A DNA stretch of 21,579 nucleotides from an uncultured Collinsella sp. GTDB taxonomy: Bacteria; Actinomycetota; Coriobacteriia; Coriobacteriales; Coriobacteriaceae. The DNA is taken from positions 1 through 21,579 of the forward strand of contig URJD01000009.1 in NCBI GenBank assembly GCA_900548075.1, in the 5' to 3' direction. The notes under the pieces were generated by a model. It worked only from the letters and a program-made list of their open reading frames with translations, ran no database searches and had not been told where the DNA came from. A program made the position numbers and the translations under genes. The first letter of the stretch is position 1. Every line of letters starts with the position of its first letter. This document shows positions 1 to 6,693 of this stretch, in pieces.

Positions 1-1
1 C

Positions 2-223
2 ACGGCAAATCCCTCGCTGAAACCCGCGGCCGCGACAACCAAGACAACAACGACGTCCAAGACGACGGTAACCAAGACCACTATATCCACGTCCTCTAGG
101 CCCAAGACTGCCACTGAGACCACCGCGACGCTCCCCGAGACCGGCGACAGCAACTGGATTGCCGCCTCTTTATCGTTATTCCTGCTGGGATTGGCACTTT
201 TTGGTGCCGCATATCGCTGCTGA
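2..223 (+). CDS. LPXTG cell-wall-anchored surface protein, C-terminal end (5' truncated by window)
   Basis: The open frame enters from the left edge and ends at TGA 221-223. It has no start codon in the window. It encodes a Thr/Lys/Ser-rich stalk, then the sortase signal LPETGD, a hydrophobic stretch of about 20 residues (IAASLSLFLLGLALFGAAY) and a short tail ending RC. This order of low-complexity stalk, LPXTG, membrane segment and tail is the classic substrate of a class A-type sortase, which cuts between T and G and joins the protein to peptidoglycan. The positive charge in the tail is minimal (one Arg), which is slightly weak but acceptable. The ligand-binding or adhesive part lies outside the window, so the specific role (adhesin, pilin, enzyme) cannot be told. 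Confidence 0.85.
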   Translation, partial: TANPSLKPAAATTKTTTTSKTTVTKTTISTSSRPKTATETTATLPETGDSNWIAASLSLFLLGLALFGAAYRC

Positions 224-236
224 GGTGCCAATTTTT
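191..236 (+). terminator. possible terminator at the end of the LPXTG gene
   Basis: TTGGCAC (191-197) can pair with GTGCCAA (225-231), and five T residues follow at 232-236. The 27-nt loop is long and the 5' arm lies inside the coding sequence, so this is a weak candidate. An alternative shorter pairing GGCAC/GTGCC exists within the same stretch. Confidence 0.3.
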
Positions 237-690
237 CAGAAGTGTGCGGTGATCGATTTCTCATCTATTTGCTAATCACCGATTATCGCTAATCGATGAC
301 CTTACAACTGGCAGCATGCCGTCGCATCACCAAGAAGATCATCTCTCAGCATTTGCGGTGCACATGTCGGCTATAAGTTCAATTCGCGACATTGATAGCG
401 CCCTATGACAAACAAGATAGATTTCTTCTCTCCATTCATAATCATCTTCAAGGACGACATCGTCTGAATGCCTATTCTGGATGGAAATCCGAGGCAAACA
501 CGTGAGCACGGAAACTCAGATTGCAGCATCGATGGAATCTGGAGGCTACTGTTTCTACCTGAAAGGACACGAGGGGCTCATTGCACAGACGACACCGTGG
601 AAGGCGCGCCAACATCATACTTGCCCCATCGCGGAGTTATAAAGCGCGGTTCAGCCTTTGCGCAAAATTAAAGACTGGTAGAATGACCCT
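224..690. other. AT-rich stretch with no convincing gene
   Basis: This 467-bp stretch is visibly richer in A+T than the rest of the window, a usual sign of acquired DNA. It holds a perfect small hairpin (CGATTA 280-285 with TAATCG 290-295) and a 7-bp dyad (CGGTGAT 247-253 with ATCACCG 275-281). Two short overlapping reading frames lie at 468-671 and 481-642, neither with a recognisable domain. Retrons often keep an effector gene beside the RNA and RT, and none is visible here. Confidence 0.5.
481..642 (+). CDS. doubtful small ORF, 53 codons
   Basis: ATG 481 to TAA 640-642 gives a 53-residue product beginning MEIRGKHVSTETQIAA and ending HTCPIAEL. Its composition is more protein-like than the overlapping 67-codon frame starting at 468. 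There is no clear Shine-Dalgarno sequence right before ATG 481, and the frame stays open upstream to 442 without a better start. No family is recognised. It could be the tail of a decayed gene or chance. Confidence 0.22.
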   Translation: MEIRGKHVSTETQIAASMESGGYCFYLKGHEGLIAQTTPWKARQHHTCPIAEL

Positions 691-798
691 ATAGCCGGTT
701 CGAATTAGCGTTTGCGCATCGCAATCGGAAGTGCTTTGTTTGCACATTATATTCTGCTACGTGTCTATCAGGTACGACTCTACGGAGGAACCGGCTAT
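691..798 (+). ncRNA. candidate retron msr-msd non-coding RNA
   Basis: Seen: a perfect 10-bp inverted repeat, ATAGCCGGTT (691-700) and AACCGGCTAT (789-798), encloses 88 nt and ends 19 nt before the start codon of a retron-type reverse transcriptase. Just inside the left arm is TTAGCG (705-710), like the TTAGC context of the branching guanosine in known retrons; G708 would be that base. Three stem-loops follow: TTGCG/CGCAA (712-724, loop CAT), GTGC/GCAC (731-745) and a 6-bp stem with two G-U pairs (760-776). Known: retron a1/a2 repeats bracket msr-msd directly upstream of the RT. The msd stem is short for the class, so the exact 3' boundary and msDNA are uncertain. Confidence 0.6.
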
Positions 799-817
799 TA
801 ACTTTAAGGATAATCTG

Positions 818-1351
818 ATGCTCAACGAACTTCAGTCGAAAGGCGATCTGGCTGGGTTTCTTGGCCTGTCCCTGGAAAAGCTTGATCTCTTTGTATATCC
901 AACTTCCATGTATGACCTATATAGAAATAGATTGGTCCCAAAAAGAAACGGTGGCTATCGAGAACTATTAATCCCAAGATCTGATTTAAAAAGGGCTCAA
1001 AGACTCATCGCCTCTGAGCTTGAAAAAGGCTATAAGCCATTGCCTTGTGTCCATGGTTTTGTCAAAGGACGGTCAATAAAAACAAATGCTGAAAATCTCA
1101 TTGGCTCGCAAGTAATTGTTGGCCTGGATATTAAGGACTTCTTTCCTTCTATCTCGTCAAGACGAGTGTACGGGCTTCTTGTTTCCAAGAAGTTAGGTCT
1201 AACCCCTGAAGTTGCATTCTGTATTTCAAGGATTGTTGCGACACCGAAAGGACTCCCTCAAGGCGCTCCCTCATCTCCTATTATTTCGAACATGATTTGC
1301 CTCGGTATGGATAAACAGCTAATGCACCTATCGCGAGAATATCGACCTTGA
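818..1351 (+). pseudogene. retron-type reverse transcriptase, truncated before the YADD motif
   Basis: From ATG 818 (AAGGA at 806-810, 7-nt spacing) the frame gives 177 residues; an earlier in-frame start at 731 would lie inside the candidate msr-msd RNA and lacks a good binding site. Visible RT blocks, in order: a finger region with PKRNGGYRELLIP (about 41-53), VHGFVKGRSI (78-87), block A with catalytic Asp104 in GLDIKDFFPSIS, and block B as GLPQGAPSSPIISN (145-158). The frame ends at residue 177, where retron RTs normally continue into YxDD (block C), the thumb and the VTG RNA-recognition region. Retron RTs are about 300-330 residues, so roughly the last 40 percent is missing and the protein cannot polymerise. 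The usual NAxxH motif reads NAENL here. A palindrome and an IS30-type remnant follow at once, suggesting disruption by insertion. Confidence 0.82.
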
Positions 1352-1371
1352 TTCTCATTTTCATTGCAACA

Positions 1372-1413
1372 GCCTCAGGACTCAGCGCAACGCGTTGCGC
1401 TGAGTCCTGAGGC
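1372..1413. repeat. 42-bp perfect palindrome next to the truncated RT
   Basis: The left half (1372-1392) and right half (1393-1413) are exact reverse complements with no spacer; the centre is AACGCGTT and the outer ends read GCCTCAGG and CCTGAGGC. There is no T-run on either side, so it is not an ordinary terminator. The IS30-type reading frame begins 66 bp downstream, so the right half could be the terminal inverted repeat of that element, abutting a second end in opposite orientation. Confidence 0.75.
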
Positions 1414-1478
1414 GCGAATCCGGGTAGGCAACCCCAGAGGGGCCGGAATCCCCCGGCCCTCGATGGAGGGAAGCCGGC

Positions 1479-1739
1479 ATGTCCAGACCGAGACCGTCCG
1501 GAAGGTCGTACGGGAGGCTCACGAGGCACGAGAGGAACACGGTCGAGAGGATGCTCGACCGCAACCGCAGCGCCCGCGAGATCGCCGCGGAGCTCGGCAG
1601 GTCGCCCTCGACCGTGACCAGGGGCGCGTGGGGAGGCGACACGTCGCCACCCGGACGCCCGAACGCCAGGGCTCGGTGCCGCAAGTGGGAGTCTGCGCGC
1701 GGGCTCCCGCCGCCTTACAGAACTGAAAGCTGGGCGTAG
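1479..1739 (+). pseudogene. IS30-family transposase remnant (N-terminal helix-turn-helix only)
   Basis: The first 50 or so residues fit the N-terminal DNA-binding region of IS30-type transposases: SYGRLTRHERNTVERML, then REIAAELGRSPSTVTR, a helix-turn-helix. IS30 transposases are about 300-400 residues with a DDE catalytic core. Here the frame departs from the family after STVTR and stops at 86 residues, and no DDE region is seen downstream. The base composition is much richer in GC than the RT just upstream. It is a decayed element or one-ended fragment, probably linked to the truncation of the RT. Confidence 0.65.
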
Positions 1740-1810
1740 GGCAAATCCATGGCACGTGACCTGCGATTGCTCGACCATAGATGGCGTAATCGAGGCTAAG
1801 GGAGAGCATC

Positions 1811-1960
1811 ATGCGCAAGGCAAACGAGAGCTGGTTCTGGCACGCGAACGACATGGCGGTGGCGGGCGACATGAACCCCGTGGTCCGCGTCCTGTGGGTC
1901 GCGCTCATCGTAGGCATCGGCGTCGCGACGATGCCTACGCTCTGGATCGTCACGAGGTAG
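1811..1960 (+). CDS. small single-pass membrane protein, 49 residues
   Basis: ATG 1811 is preceded by AAGGGAGAG (1798-1806) at good spacing, and the frame ends at TAG 1958-1960. The product starts MRKANESWFWHANDMAV and ends TLWIVTR. The middle (about residues 24-46, VVRVLWVALIVGIGVATMPT) is a single hydrophobic segment; the N-terminal part is polar with three Trp/Phe residues. No family is recognised with certainty. Two gene-like signs support it: the Shine-Dalgarno sequence and a coherent amphipathic-plus-membrane layout. It lies between an IS remnant and the convergent HAD gene, so it may be a cargo or orphan gene. An 11-bp inverted repeat sits in its 3' half. Confidence 0.55.
   Translation: MRKANESWFWHANDMAVAGDMNPVVRVLWVALIVGIGVATMPTLWIVTR
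1909..1939. repeat. 11-bp inverted repeat inside the small membrane-protein gene
   Basis: CGTAGGCATCG (1909-1919) and CGATGCCTACG (1929-1939) are exact reverse complements with a 9-nt loop. No T-run follows. It could act as an RNA hairpin near the 3' ends of the two converging transcripts. Confidence 0.6.
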
Positions 1961-2012
1961 CGCGCCACGAACGGATGACGAAGCGCACGGCGTATGCCAC
2001 GCTGGCGGAACC

Positions 2013-2840
2013 CTAGCCTCGCTGCTGGACAATCTGTTCGATGAGCTTCGCGACGGAGTCCTCGGCCGCGTCCCCGATCAGGTGATGGGCTGCGGCCTTC
2101 GCCTCCGGCATCGCGCCCGCGACTGCGTAGGAGTTCGGCACCTTTTCGAGGAGCGTCACGTCGTTTTCCGAGTCTCCGATAAAAGCGACCTCGTCCAGCG
2201 TGACCCCAAGGCTGTCGAGAAGCGCGTCGAGTCCGTTTACCTTGCTCCAGCCAGCCGGAACAACATCGAGGAAGAATGGGACGGGCGAGGGGAAATCAAG
2301 CTCTGGGCAGGCTTCCTTGCATCGACTCCGAACGACTTCCGTCGGGGCGGAGCTGACGTTGACGAAGATACCGGCGGTGATGACGTCACAGTTCGTGGGC
2401 ACGTCTCCGAGCGCCATGTCTCTTCCGGAGTCCTTAACGACTTCCAGGGCGAATTCGTCGCCAGGCTCGACGGCGCAGAGGAACTGCTCGCAGCGCTTGC
2501 CTGTCTCATCGACATCGGCGACTAGCCAGAGTGACGTCCCCGCGTAGGGGCGTACGGCGCTATCGAGTTTGACGAGGGCCTCCGTCGAGAGCGTCTTTTT
2601 GAATACGAGTTCACCGCTGGAGAAGACCTTCTTTCCGTTGGCCATGATGCCGGTCGAGAAACAGCGCGCGTCGCCGTTAAAGGCATCGGCCAGGTCGGCG
2701 TAGTCGCGGCCGCTTGCGGGGCCGAACGCGATGCCCGCATCAAGCGCCGAAAGAATCGCGCTGTGTGTGCGCTCCGATACGACCCTTGAGCCAAACGGCA
2801 GCAGGGTTCCGTCCATGTCTGCGAGGATGAGCTTTATCAA
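2013..2840 (-). CDS. Cof-type HAD-superfamily phosphatase
   Basis: Probably a cytosolic sugar-phosphate phosphatase of the HAD IIB (Cof) group. All four HAD motifs are visible: motif I DMDGT (nucleophile Asp8, acid Asp10), motif II in GPASGR, motif III Lys in WSKVNGL, and motif IV GDSEND; the cap lies between motifs II and III. The start is taken as TTG at 2840 because GGGAGGA sits just upstream of it. The in-frame ATG at 2867 would add nine residues (MPRPKREDP) encoded by the binding site itself. The product is 275 residues, normal for the group. It lies 49 bp after the rpiR-type gene on the same strand, so the two are probably cotranscribed. The substrate cannot be read from sequence; context suggests a phosphorylated intermediate of the divergent operon. 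Confidence 0.88.
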   Translation of the reverse strand: MIKLILADMDGTLLPFGSRVVSERTHSAILSALDAGIAFGPASGRDYADLADAFNGDARCFSTGIMANGKKVFSSGELVFKKTLSTEALVKLDSAVRPYAGTSLWLVADVDETGKRCEQFLCAVEPGDEFALEVVKDSGRDMALGDVPTNCDVITAGIFVNVSSAPTEVVRSRCKEACPELDFPSPVPFFLDVVPAGWSKVNGLDALLDSLGVTLDEVAFIGDSENDVTLLEKVPNSYAVAGAMPEAKAAAHHLIGDAAEDSVAKLIEQIVQQRG

Positions 2841-2889
2841 GGGGTCCTCCCGTTTCGGTCTGGGCATCGGTGCGCCGGCGTGCGTCGAC

Positions 2890-3753
2890 CTAGCTGTATT
2901 GCCTGTCTCCCAAGAGATTCTTCGAGATGATCCTGTTAAACTCTACCGGGTCATCCCAGCAAGAGGTCAGGAAGAGAAACAGCAGCTCGATGACGAAGTT
3001 GATCGAGCTGTGCGAGAAGGCGACCTCGGTTCCGGTGATGGCCTGATCTCGCGAGATGGCTCGGATGATATACGTGGCACGCTTCGCGAGCGGCGTATCT
3101 GGGTTGTCTGTGATCATGATGATGGGGGTGTTCGAATCCTCGGCAGAGTCGAATATGTTGACGAGGCGCTTCGAGTATCCGGACGTCGAAATGACGAGCA
3201 GGATGTCATTCTCCTTGAGGCTGGTTGCGGCGGAGACCATGGCATCGGTGGTACTGGGGCAAAACGCCCTGACTCCAACCTGTGAGAGCTTGAACGCCGC
3301 GTTTACGCCCATGCTAATCGAGTTGCCGACGCCCGCAATCAGGACGAGGTTGGCGTTGTGGAGCAGATTGACGACTGCCGAAAAGTCATCGGAGTCAATG
3401 AGCGAGGCGGTTTGGGAGAGCTCCTTGACCTTGTGAGACAGGACGTACTTAATGGAGCCCTCGACGTCGTCCAGAGTAACCTTGCCGCCCGTGGCCTTTT
3501 CCTCGCCGGAGGCCCTGCTGATGGATATGCCGAGCGCCAGACGCATGTCCGAATAGGTTCGGTAGTCAAGCGTCCTTGCGAACCTCGAAACAGACGCCGG
3601 TGACGTACCGGTTCCTGCGGCGAGTTCGCGGACGGTCATCGTTGCGACGTCCGACGGGTGGTCGAGCACATACGTTGCGATTGCCTTCTCCGAGGGGGAT
3701 AGGCTGTTCATGACCGCGCAGATGTGGCTGAGCACATCCCCTGTCTTATCCAT
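2890..3753 (-). CDS. RpiR/MurR-family transcriptional regulator with SIS domain
   Basis: A sugar-phosphate-sensing DNA-binding protein. The N-terminus (about residues 1-77) is the RpiR helix-turn-helix: LSPSEKAIATYVLDHP, then TVRELAAGTGTSPASVSRF. A linker leads to a SIS domain (about 125-255) with VLIAGVGNS, LLVISTSGYSK and IIMITDN, the phosphosugar-binding loops of the family. The length of 287 residues is typical. The start ATG 3753 follows AAGGAGTAACC. It is divergent from the MFS-aldolase-PTS operon, and the intergenic region holds several TGAAA/TTTCA half-sites, so it is the probable regulator of both directions. The ligand is unknown; a phosphorylated intermediate of the pathway is the natural guess. 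Confidence 0.92.
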   Translation of the reverse strand: MDKTGDVLSHICAVMNSLSPSEKAIATYVLDHPSDVATMTVRELAAGTGTSPASVSRFARTLDYRTYSDMRLALGISISRASGEEKATGGKVTLDDVEGSIKYVLSHKVKELSQTASLIDSDDFSAVVNLLHNANLVLIAGVGNSISMGVNAAFKLSQVGVRAFCPSTTDAMVSAATSLKENDILLVISTSGYSKRLVNIFDSAEDSNTPIIMITDNPDTPLAKRATYIIRAISRDQAITGTEVAFSHSSINFVIELLFLFLTSCWDDPVEFNRIISKNLLGDRQYS

Positions 3754-3800
3754 GGTTACTCCTTGGCCCTAGTTTGCTTTGTATCTTAGGTCAAGAGAGG

Positions 3801-3989
3801 TGAAAATAAAGCAAAATGTTTCATAAGCGGTGAAATAGCGTTTCACCGCCGATTTCCTACCGTTCACGGTAAATCGGTGCTTCCCCGGCGCAATCTCATC
3901 TTGAGCTGCTATCTTATGAGCCGTGAAACAACAGCACGAAAACGATGAAACAACAGAACATTGTTCCAACGCCTCACAACTTCGTTTCA
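3801..3989. promoter_or_regulatory. cluster of TGAAA/TTTCA half-sites in the divergent control region
   Basis: In the 300 bp between the RpiR-type gene and the MFS gene, TGAAA occurs at 3801-3805, 3831-3835, 3924-3928 and 3946-3950, and its complement TTTCA at 3819-3823, 3841-3845 and 3985-3989. Two copies are extended to TGAAACAACAG (from 3924 and 3946). RpiR-family proteins bind dyads of this general kind as dimers or tetramers. The spread over both promoters suggests cooperative binding or looping. Promoter hexamers cannot be fixed with confidence; TAAGAT on the minus strand (plus 3783-3788) is a possible -10 for rpiR. Confidence 0.6.
3827..3849. promoter_or_regulatory. best candidate operator: perfect 9-5-9 dyad
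   Basis: GCGGTGAAA (3827-3835) and TTTCACCGC (3841-3849) are exact reverse complements around TAGCG. It is the most symmetrical site of the half-site cluster and lies about 75 bp upstream of the rpiR start codon, where it could block or activate rpiR and reach the MFS promoter. Confidence 0.65.
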
Positions 3990-4053
3990 CGCTAGATGGC
4001 GAATCACTTCGAAGCCCAGACAGGCGCCCGGCGAGCAAGAAGTGAGAAGCACG

Positions 4054-5256
4054 ATGCACAACGCCAGGACAAACGCAAGCATGACTTCGCTGTTCTTCGC
4101 GAACGTCCTCTACTGGGTCTGCGCGGGCGTGTACTCGCCGTTCCTCTCCGCTCACTACACGAGCCTCGGCCTCAGCGCAGCCCAGACCGGCATCCTCCTC
4201 GCGGCGACCCCGGTGTGTGCGCTCGCCATCCAGCCGCTCTGGTCGACGATCGCCGACAAGCTCGGGCGCCGCCGCGCGGTCATCGTGATCCTCTGCCTTG
4301 CGGCGGCGGTACTCGCTCCGCTGTATTACCTGGCGTCGACGTTCGTCCCGGTCCTTCTCGTAACCTTTGCGTTCTCGGCGTTTTTCTCGGGGCTCCTGCC
4401 CCTGAGCGACTCCCTCGTCATCGAGCTCGCGGATCGCTCTGGCCTGGACTTTTCTCGCATTCGCATGGGTGGCACTATCGGCTATGCCATCGTCGTCCTG
4501 ATCGTCGGTCGGCTGCTCGACATGGCTCCTCAAATCCAGTTCGCGGTGGTCTCTGCCGCGCTGGTGGTCTTCGCGGCTCACATGTGGCGCCTCCCCGAGG
4601 CGGGAATTCGCGCCAATGCCGCGGACGATCCCAAGGTCTCCCACGGAAAGGGCCTCCTCTCGCTGTTTACCAGCAATGAGATCGCCTTCGTCTTGGTCTT
4701 CGCCTTCATCAGTTCGGCCGCGATTGGCTTCATCGGGGCGTTCTTGGGCCGCTACGCGGTCGAGCTTGGCGAGGGTCAGAACCTCGTGGGCGTCCTGAGT
4801 GCGGTCTCCGCTGCGAGCGAGATCCCCATCCTGCTCGTTTCCTCCAAGCTGGTCAGGCGCTTCGGCGAGATGAACCTCCTGATCTTTTCCTGCTTCATGG
4901 CGGCGCTCAGGCTCGTGCTCGTGGGCACCGGCATCGTCCCGGTCATGATCTGCGGCCAGCTGCTGCAGAGCGTGAGTTACATGACCGTCTACTACTCCTG
5001 CGTTACCTACATTGCCAACCACACTTACGAGGATTGTCGCGCTCGAGGTCAGAGCGCCTTCGCGATGGTTCAGAGCGGTCTGTCCGTCGTGGTTGCGAAC
5101 CTGTTTGGCGGTTGGGCGTGCGACGCGCTCGGCACGCACGCGGGTTTTCTGGCCTTCGCCCTCGCTTCAACGATTGCTGCGGTCGTTGCTTTTGTGGCGT
5201 ACGTACTGTGGCGTCGAAGCGCAGCGCCACAGCCTGAGGGCCAGTCGGCCGCATAG
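4054..5256 (+). CDS. MFS transporter, probable sugar or nucleoside:proton symporter type
   Basis: An integral inner-membrane carrier of 400 residues with about 12 hydrophobic segments and the MFS loop 2-3 signature (WSTIADKLGRRRAV). The opening YWVCAGVYSPFLSAHYTSLGL and the motif GLLPLSDSLVIEL are typical of the LacY/NupG-like branch (MFS_1_like). The start ATG 4054 is chosen because homologous sequence begins there and a purine-rich stretch (AAGTGAGAAG) precedes it; an upstream TTG at 3961 would add 31 residues lying in the control region. It is the first gene of the plus-strand operon and lies 114 bp before the aldolase. Having an MFS carrier next to a full PTS is unusual: it may import a second form of the substrate or export a product. 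The substrate is not determinable. Confidence 0.87.
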   Translation: MHNARTNASMTSLFFANVLYWVCAGVYSPFLSAHYTSLGLSAAQTGILLAATPVCALAIQPLWSTIADKLGRRRAVIVILCLAAAVLAPLYYLASTFVPVLLVTFAFSAFFSGLLPLSDSLVIELADRSGLDFSRIRMGGTIGYAIVVLIVGRLLDMAPQIQFAVVSAALVVFAAHMWRLPEAGIRANAADDPKVSHGKGLLSLFTSNEIAFVLVFAFISSAAIGFIGAFLGRYAVELGEGQNLVGVLSAVSAASEIPILLVSSKLVRRFGEMNLLIFSCFMAALRLVLVGTGIVPVMICGQLLQSVSYMTVYYSCVTYIANHTYEDCRARGQSAFAMVQSGLSVVVANLFGGWACDALGTHAGFLAFALASTIAAVVAFVAYVLWRRSAAPQPEGQSAA

Positions 5257-5370
5257 GCTCCACCGCGTTTTGCAAGCGCCTGCCTGCTTCGCGCTTCTCT
5301 TCGTGTTCAACCAGCTGACGAGCTGAGAACTGTCCAATCCAATGGTTATCCAAGTGAAAGGAAGACAAAG

Positions 5371-6225
5371 ATGTCTCTCATCAAGGTCAACGAGCTTCTT
5401 CAACATGCGACCGAGCACCACTATGGCGTGCCCGCGATCAACGTCATCAACACGGAGACCATCCGTTATGCGATCCAGGCCGCCGAGGATGAGCACATGC
5501 CTATCATCATCCAGTACTGGCCCGGCTTCGAGGACCACTGTGCCCTCGACATCATCGCCTTCGCCGCCCGCTATTACGCCGAGCGCGCGAGCGTGCCCGT
5601 CGCCGTCCACCAGGATCACTCCGCTGGTTACGAGATCGCCGTCAAGGGCGTCAAGGCCGGTTTCCCCTCCGTCATGGTCGACGGCTCCTCGCTTCCCTAT
5701 GAGGAGAACTTCCAGCTCACGAAGGACGTCGTCCAGGTCGCCAAGGTCTTCGACGTTGACATCGAGGCCGAGCTCGGCCACGTCGGCAACGGCTCCGACG
5801 CCAACGACTTCGTGAACAGCGACCACTATACCGACCCGAACCTCGCCGAGGAGTTCGTCGAGGGCACCGGCTGTGGTTCGCTCGCCATCGCCGTCGGCAA
5901 CGCCCACGGCCCCTACGTCAAGGTCCCGAACCTCGACATGGAGCGCATCAAGGCCTGCAGGGAGGCCGTCAGCGTCCCCCTCGTCATGCACGGATGCTCC
6001 GACATCCCCGACGAGCAGCTCCAGGAGGCCGTGAACCTCGGCATGAGCAAGTTCAACATCGCCACGGAGTACTTCCGCTCCATGTACCGCGCCTTCGAGA
6101 AGGACATCAGCTCCGGCAAGAACGACGGCAACGGCGTTGGCCTCCTGATGGACGCCGCCCCCGACATGCGCGCGTTCGTCGCAAGCAAGATCCAGCTTCT
6201 GAACCCCAACCACTATTCGCTCTAG
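5371..6225 (+). CDS. class II ketose-bisphosphate aldolase (FBA/GatY/KbaY family)
   Basis: A zinc-dependent aldolase that splits a ketose 1,6-bisphosphate-type substrate into dihydroxyacetone phosphate and an aldehyde. Visible elements: the catalytic/zinc segment HQDHS (80-84; Asp82, zinc ligand His83), VMVDGSS (101-107), IEAELGHVGNG (131-141), the second zinc ligand His179 in GNAHGPY, and the third, His207, in MHGCSD. The length of 284 residues matches GatY/KbaY and short FBAs. Common family members read HLDHG and HGGSG at two of these places; the HQDHS and HGCSD variants suggest a non-standard substrate. ATG 5371 follows GAAAGGAAG. It is 10 bp before the EIIA gene and so part of the PTS operon, where it would act on the phosphorylated and isomerised sugar. 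Confidence 0.9.
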   Translation: MSLIKVNELLQHATEHHYGVPAINVINTETIRYAIQAAEDEHMPIIIQYWPGFEDHCALDIIAFAARYYAERASVPVAVHQDHSAGYEIAVKGVKAGFPSVMVDGSSLPYEENFQLTKDVVQVAKVFDVDIEAELGHVGNGSDANDFVNSDHYTDPNLAEEFVEGTGCGSLAIAVGNAHGPYVKVPNLDMERIKACREAVSVPLVMHGCSDIPDEQLQEAVNLGMSKFNIATEYFRSMYRAFEKDISSGKNDGNGVGLLMDAAPDMRAFVASKIQLLNPNHYSL

Positions 6226-6235
6226 GAGAGACTCG

Positions 6236-6664
6236 ATGAAGAAAGTTCTTGTCGCGTCGCACGGTCACCTCGCAAGCGGAATCAGGAGCTCGATCGAGAT
6301 CCTGACCGGTATGGCGGACATGGTGGAAGCAGTTGACTGCTACGTGGACGACTCCGATTTCACCCCTCGCATCCAGGCGTTTATTTACTCGGTGGGCCCT
6401 GAGGACGAGGCCATCATCTTTACCGACATCTACGGTGGCTCCGTCTTCCAGAAGGTCGTCCTCATGGAGCCGGAGAAGCGCGGGATCGTCCATGTTACCG
6501 GTATGAACCTCGGCCTCGTGATCGAGGCGCTCCTCGGCGCTGAGCCGGTCACGGCAGATTCGATCAAGCAGAGCGTCGAGCTGGCGAGGGCGACGATGCA
6601 GGTCGTCGAGCCTCCGAGCAAGGCCGCGGACAACGAGGGGTCCGACGGAGACTTCTTCGATTAG
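6236..6664 (+). CDS. PTS mannose-family EIIA component
   Basis: Cytosolic phosphocarrier that takes phosphate from HPr and passes it to EIIB. The product is 142 residues. It opens KKVLVASHGHLASG, in which His9 matches the phosphorylated histidine of EIIA-Man. IIFTDIYGGSVFQ (about 61-73) is the conserved core (usually DLxGGSP). The C-terminus is an acidic tail (DNEGSDGDFFD). It is a free single-domain EIIA, not fused to EIIB. The gene is 10 bp after the aldolase and 29 bp before EIIB in the same operon. Confidence 0.92.
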   Translation: MKKVLVASHGHLASGIRSSIEILTGMADMVEAVDCYVDDSDFTPRIQAFIYSVGPEDEAIIFTDIYGGSVFQKVVLMEPEKRGIVHVTGMNLGLVIEALLGAEPVTADSIKQSVELARATMQVVEPPSKAADNEGSDGDFFD

Positions 6665-6693
6665 AGAGCACTAATAAGTAAGGAGAGGAAACA

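Noticed and set aside
691..715. T-arm-like GGTTCGAAT, possible tRNA
   Set aside because: The flanking bases do not form the 5-bp T stem and no acceptor or anticodon arm fits. The stretch is better explained by the a1 repeat of the retron RNA.
731..817. Earlier start for the reverse transcriptase
   Set aside because: It would encode a Cys/Ile-rich stretch inside the candidate msr-msd RNA and lacks a binding site, while ATG 818 has AAGGA at 7 nt.
3769..5139. 456-codon minus-strand open frame over the MFS gene
   Set aside because: It is antisense to a clear membrane transporter. The product is rich in Arg, Asp, Glu and His with no domain, as expected from the complement of a GC-rich gene.
5167..6213. 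348-codon minus-strand open frame over the aldolase gene
   Set aside because: Low-complexity Val/Asp/Leu/Gly product without motifs, opposite a gene with complete catalytic motifs.
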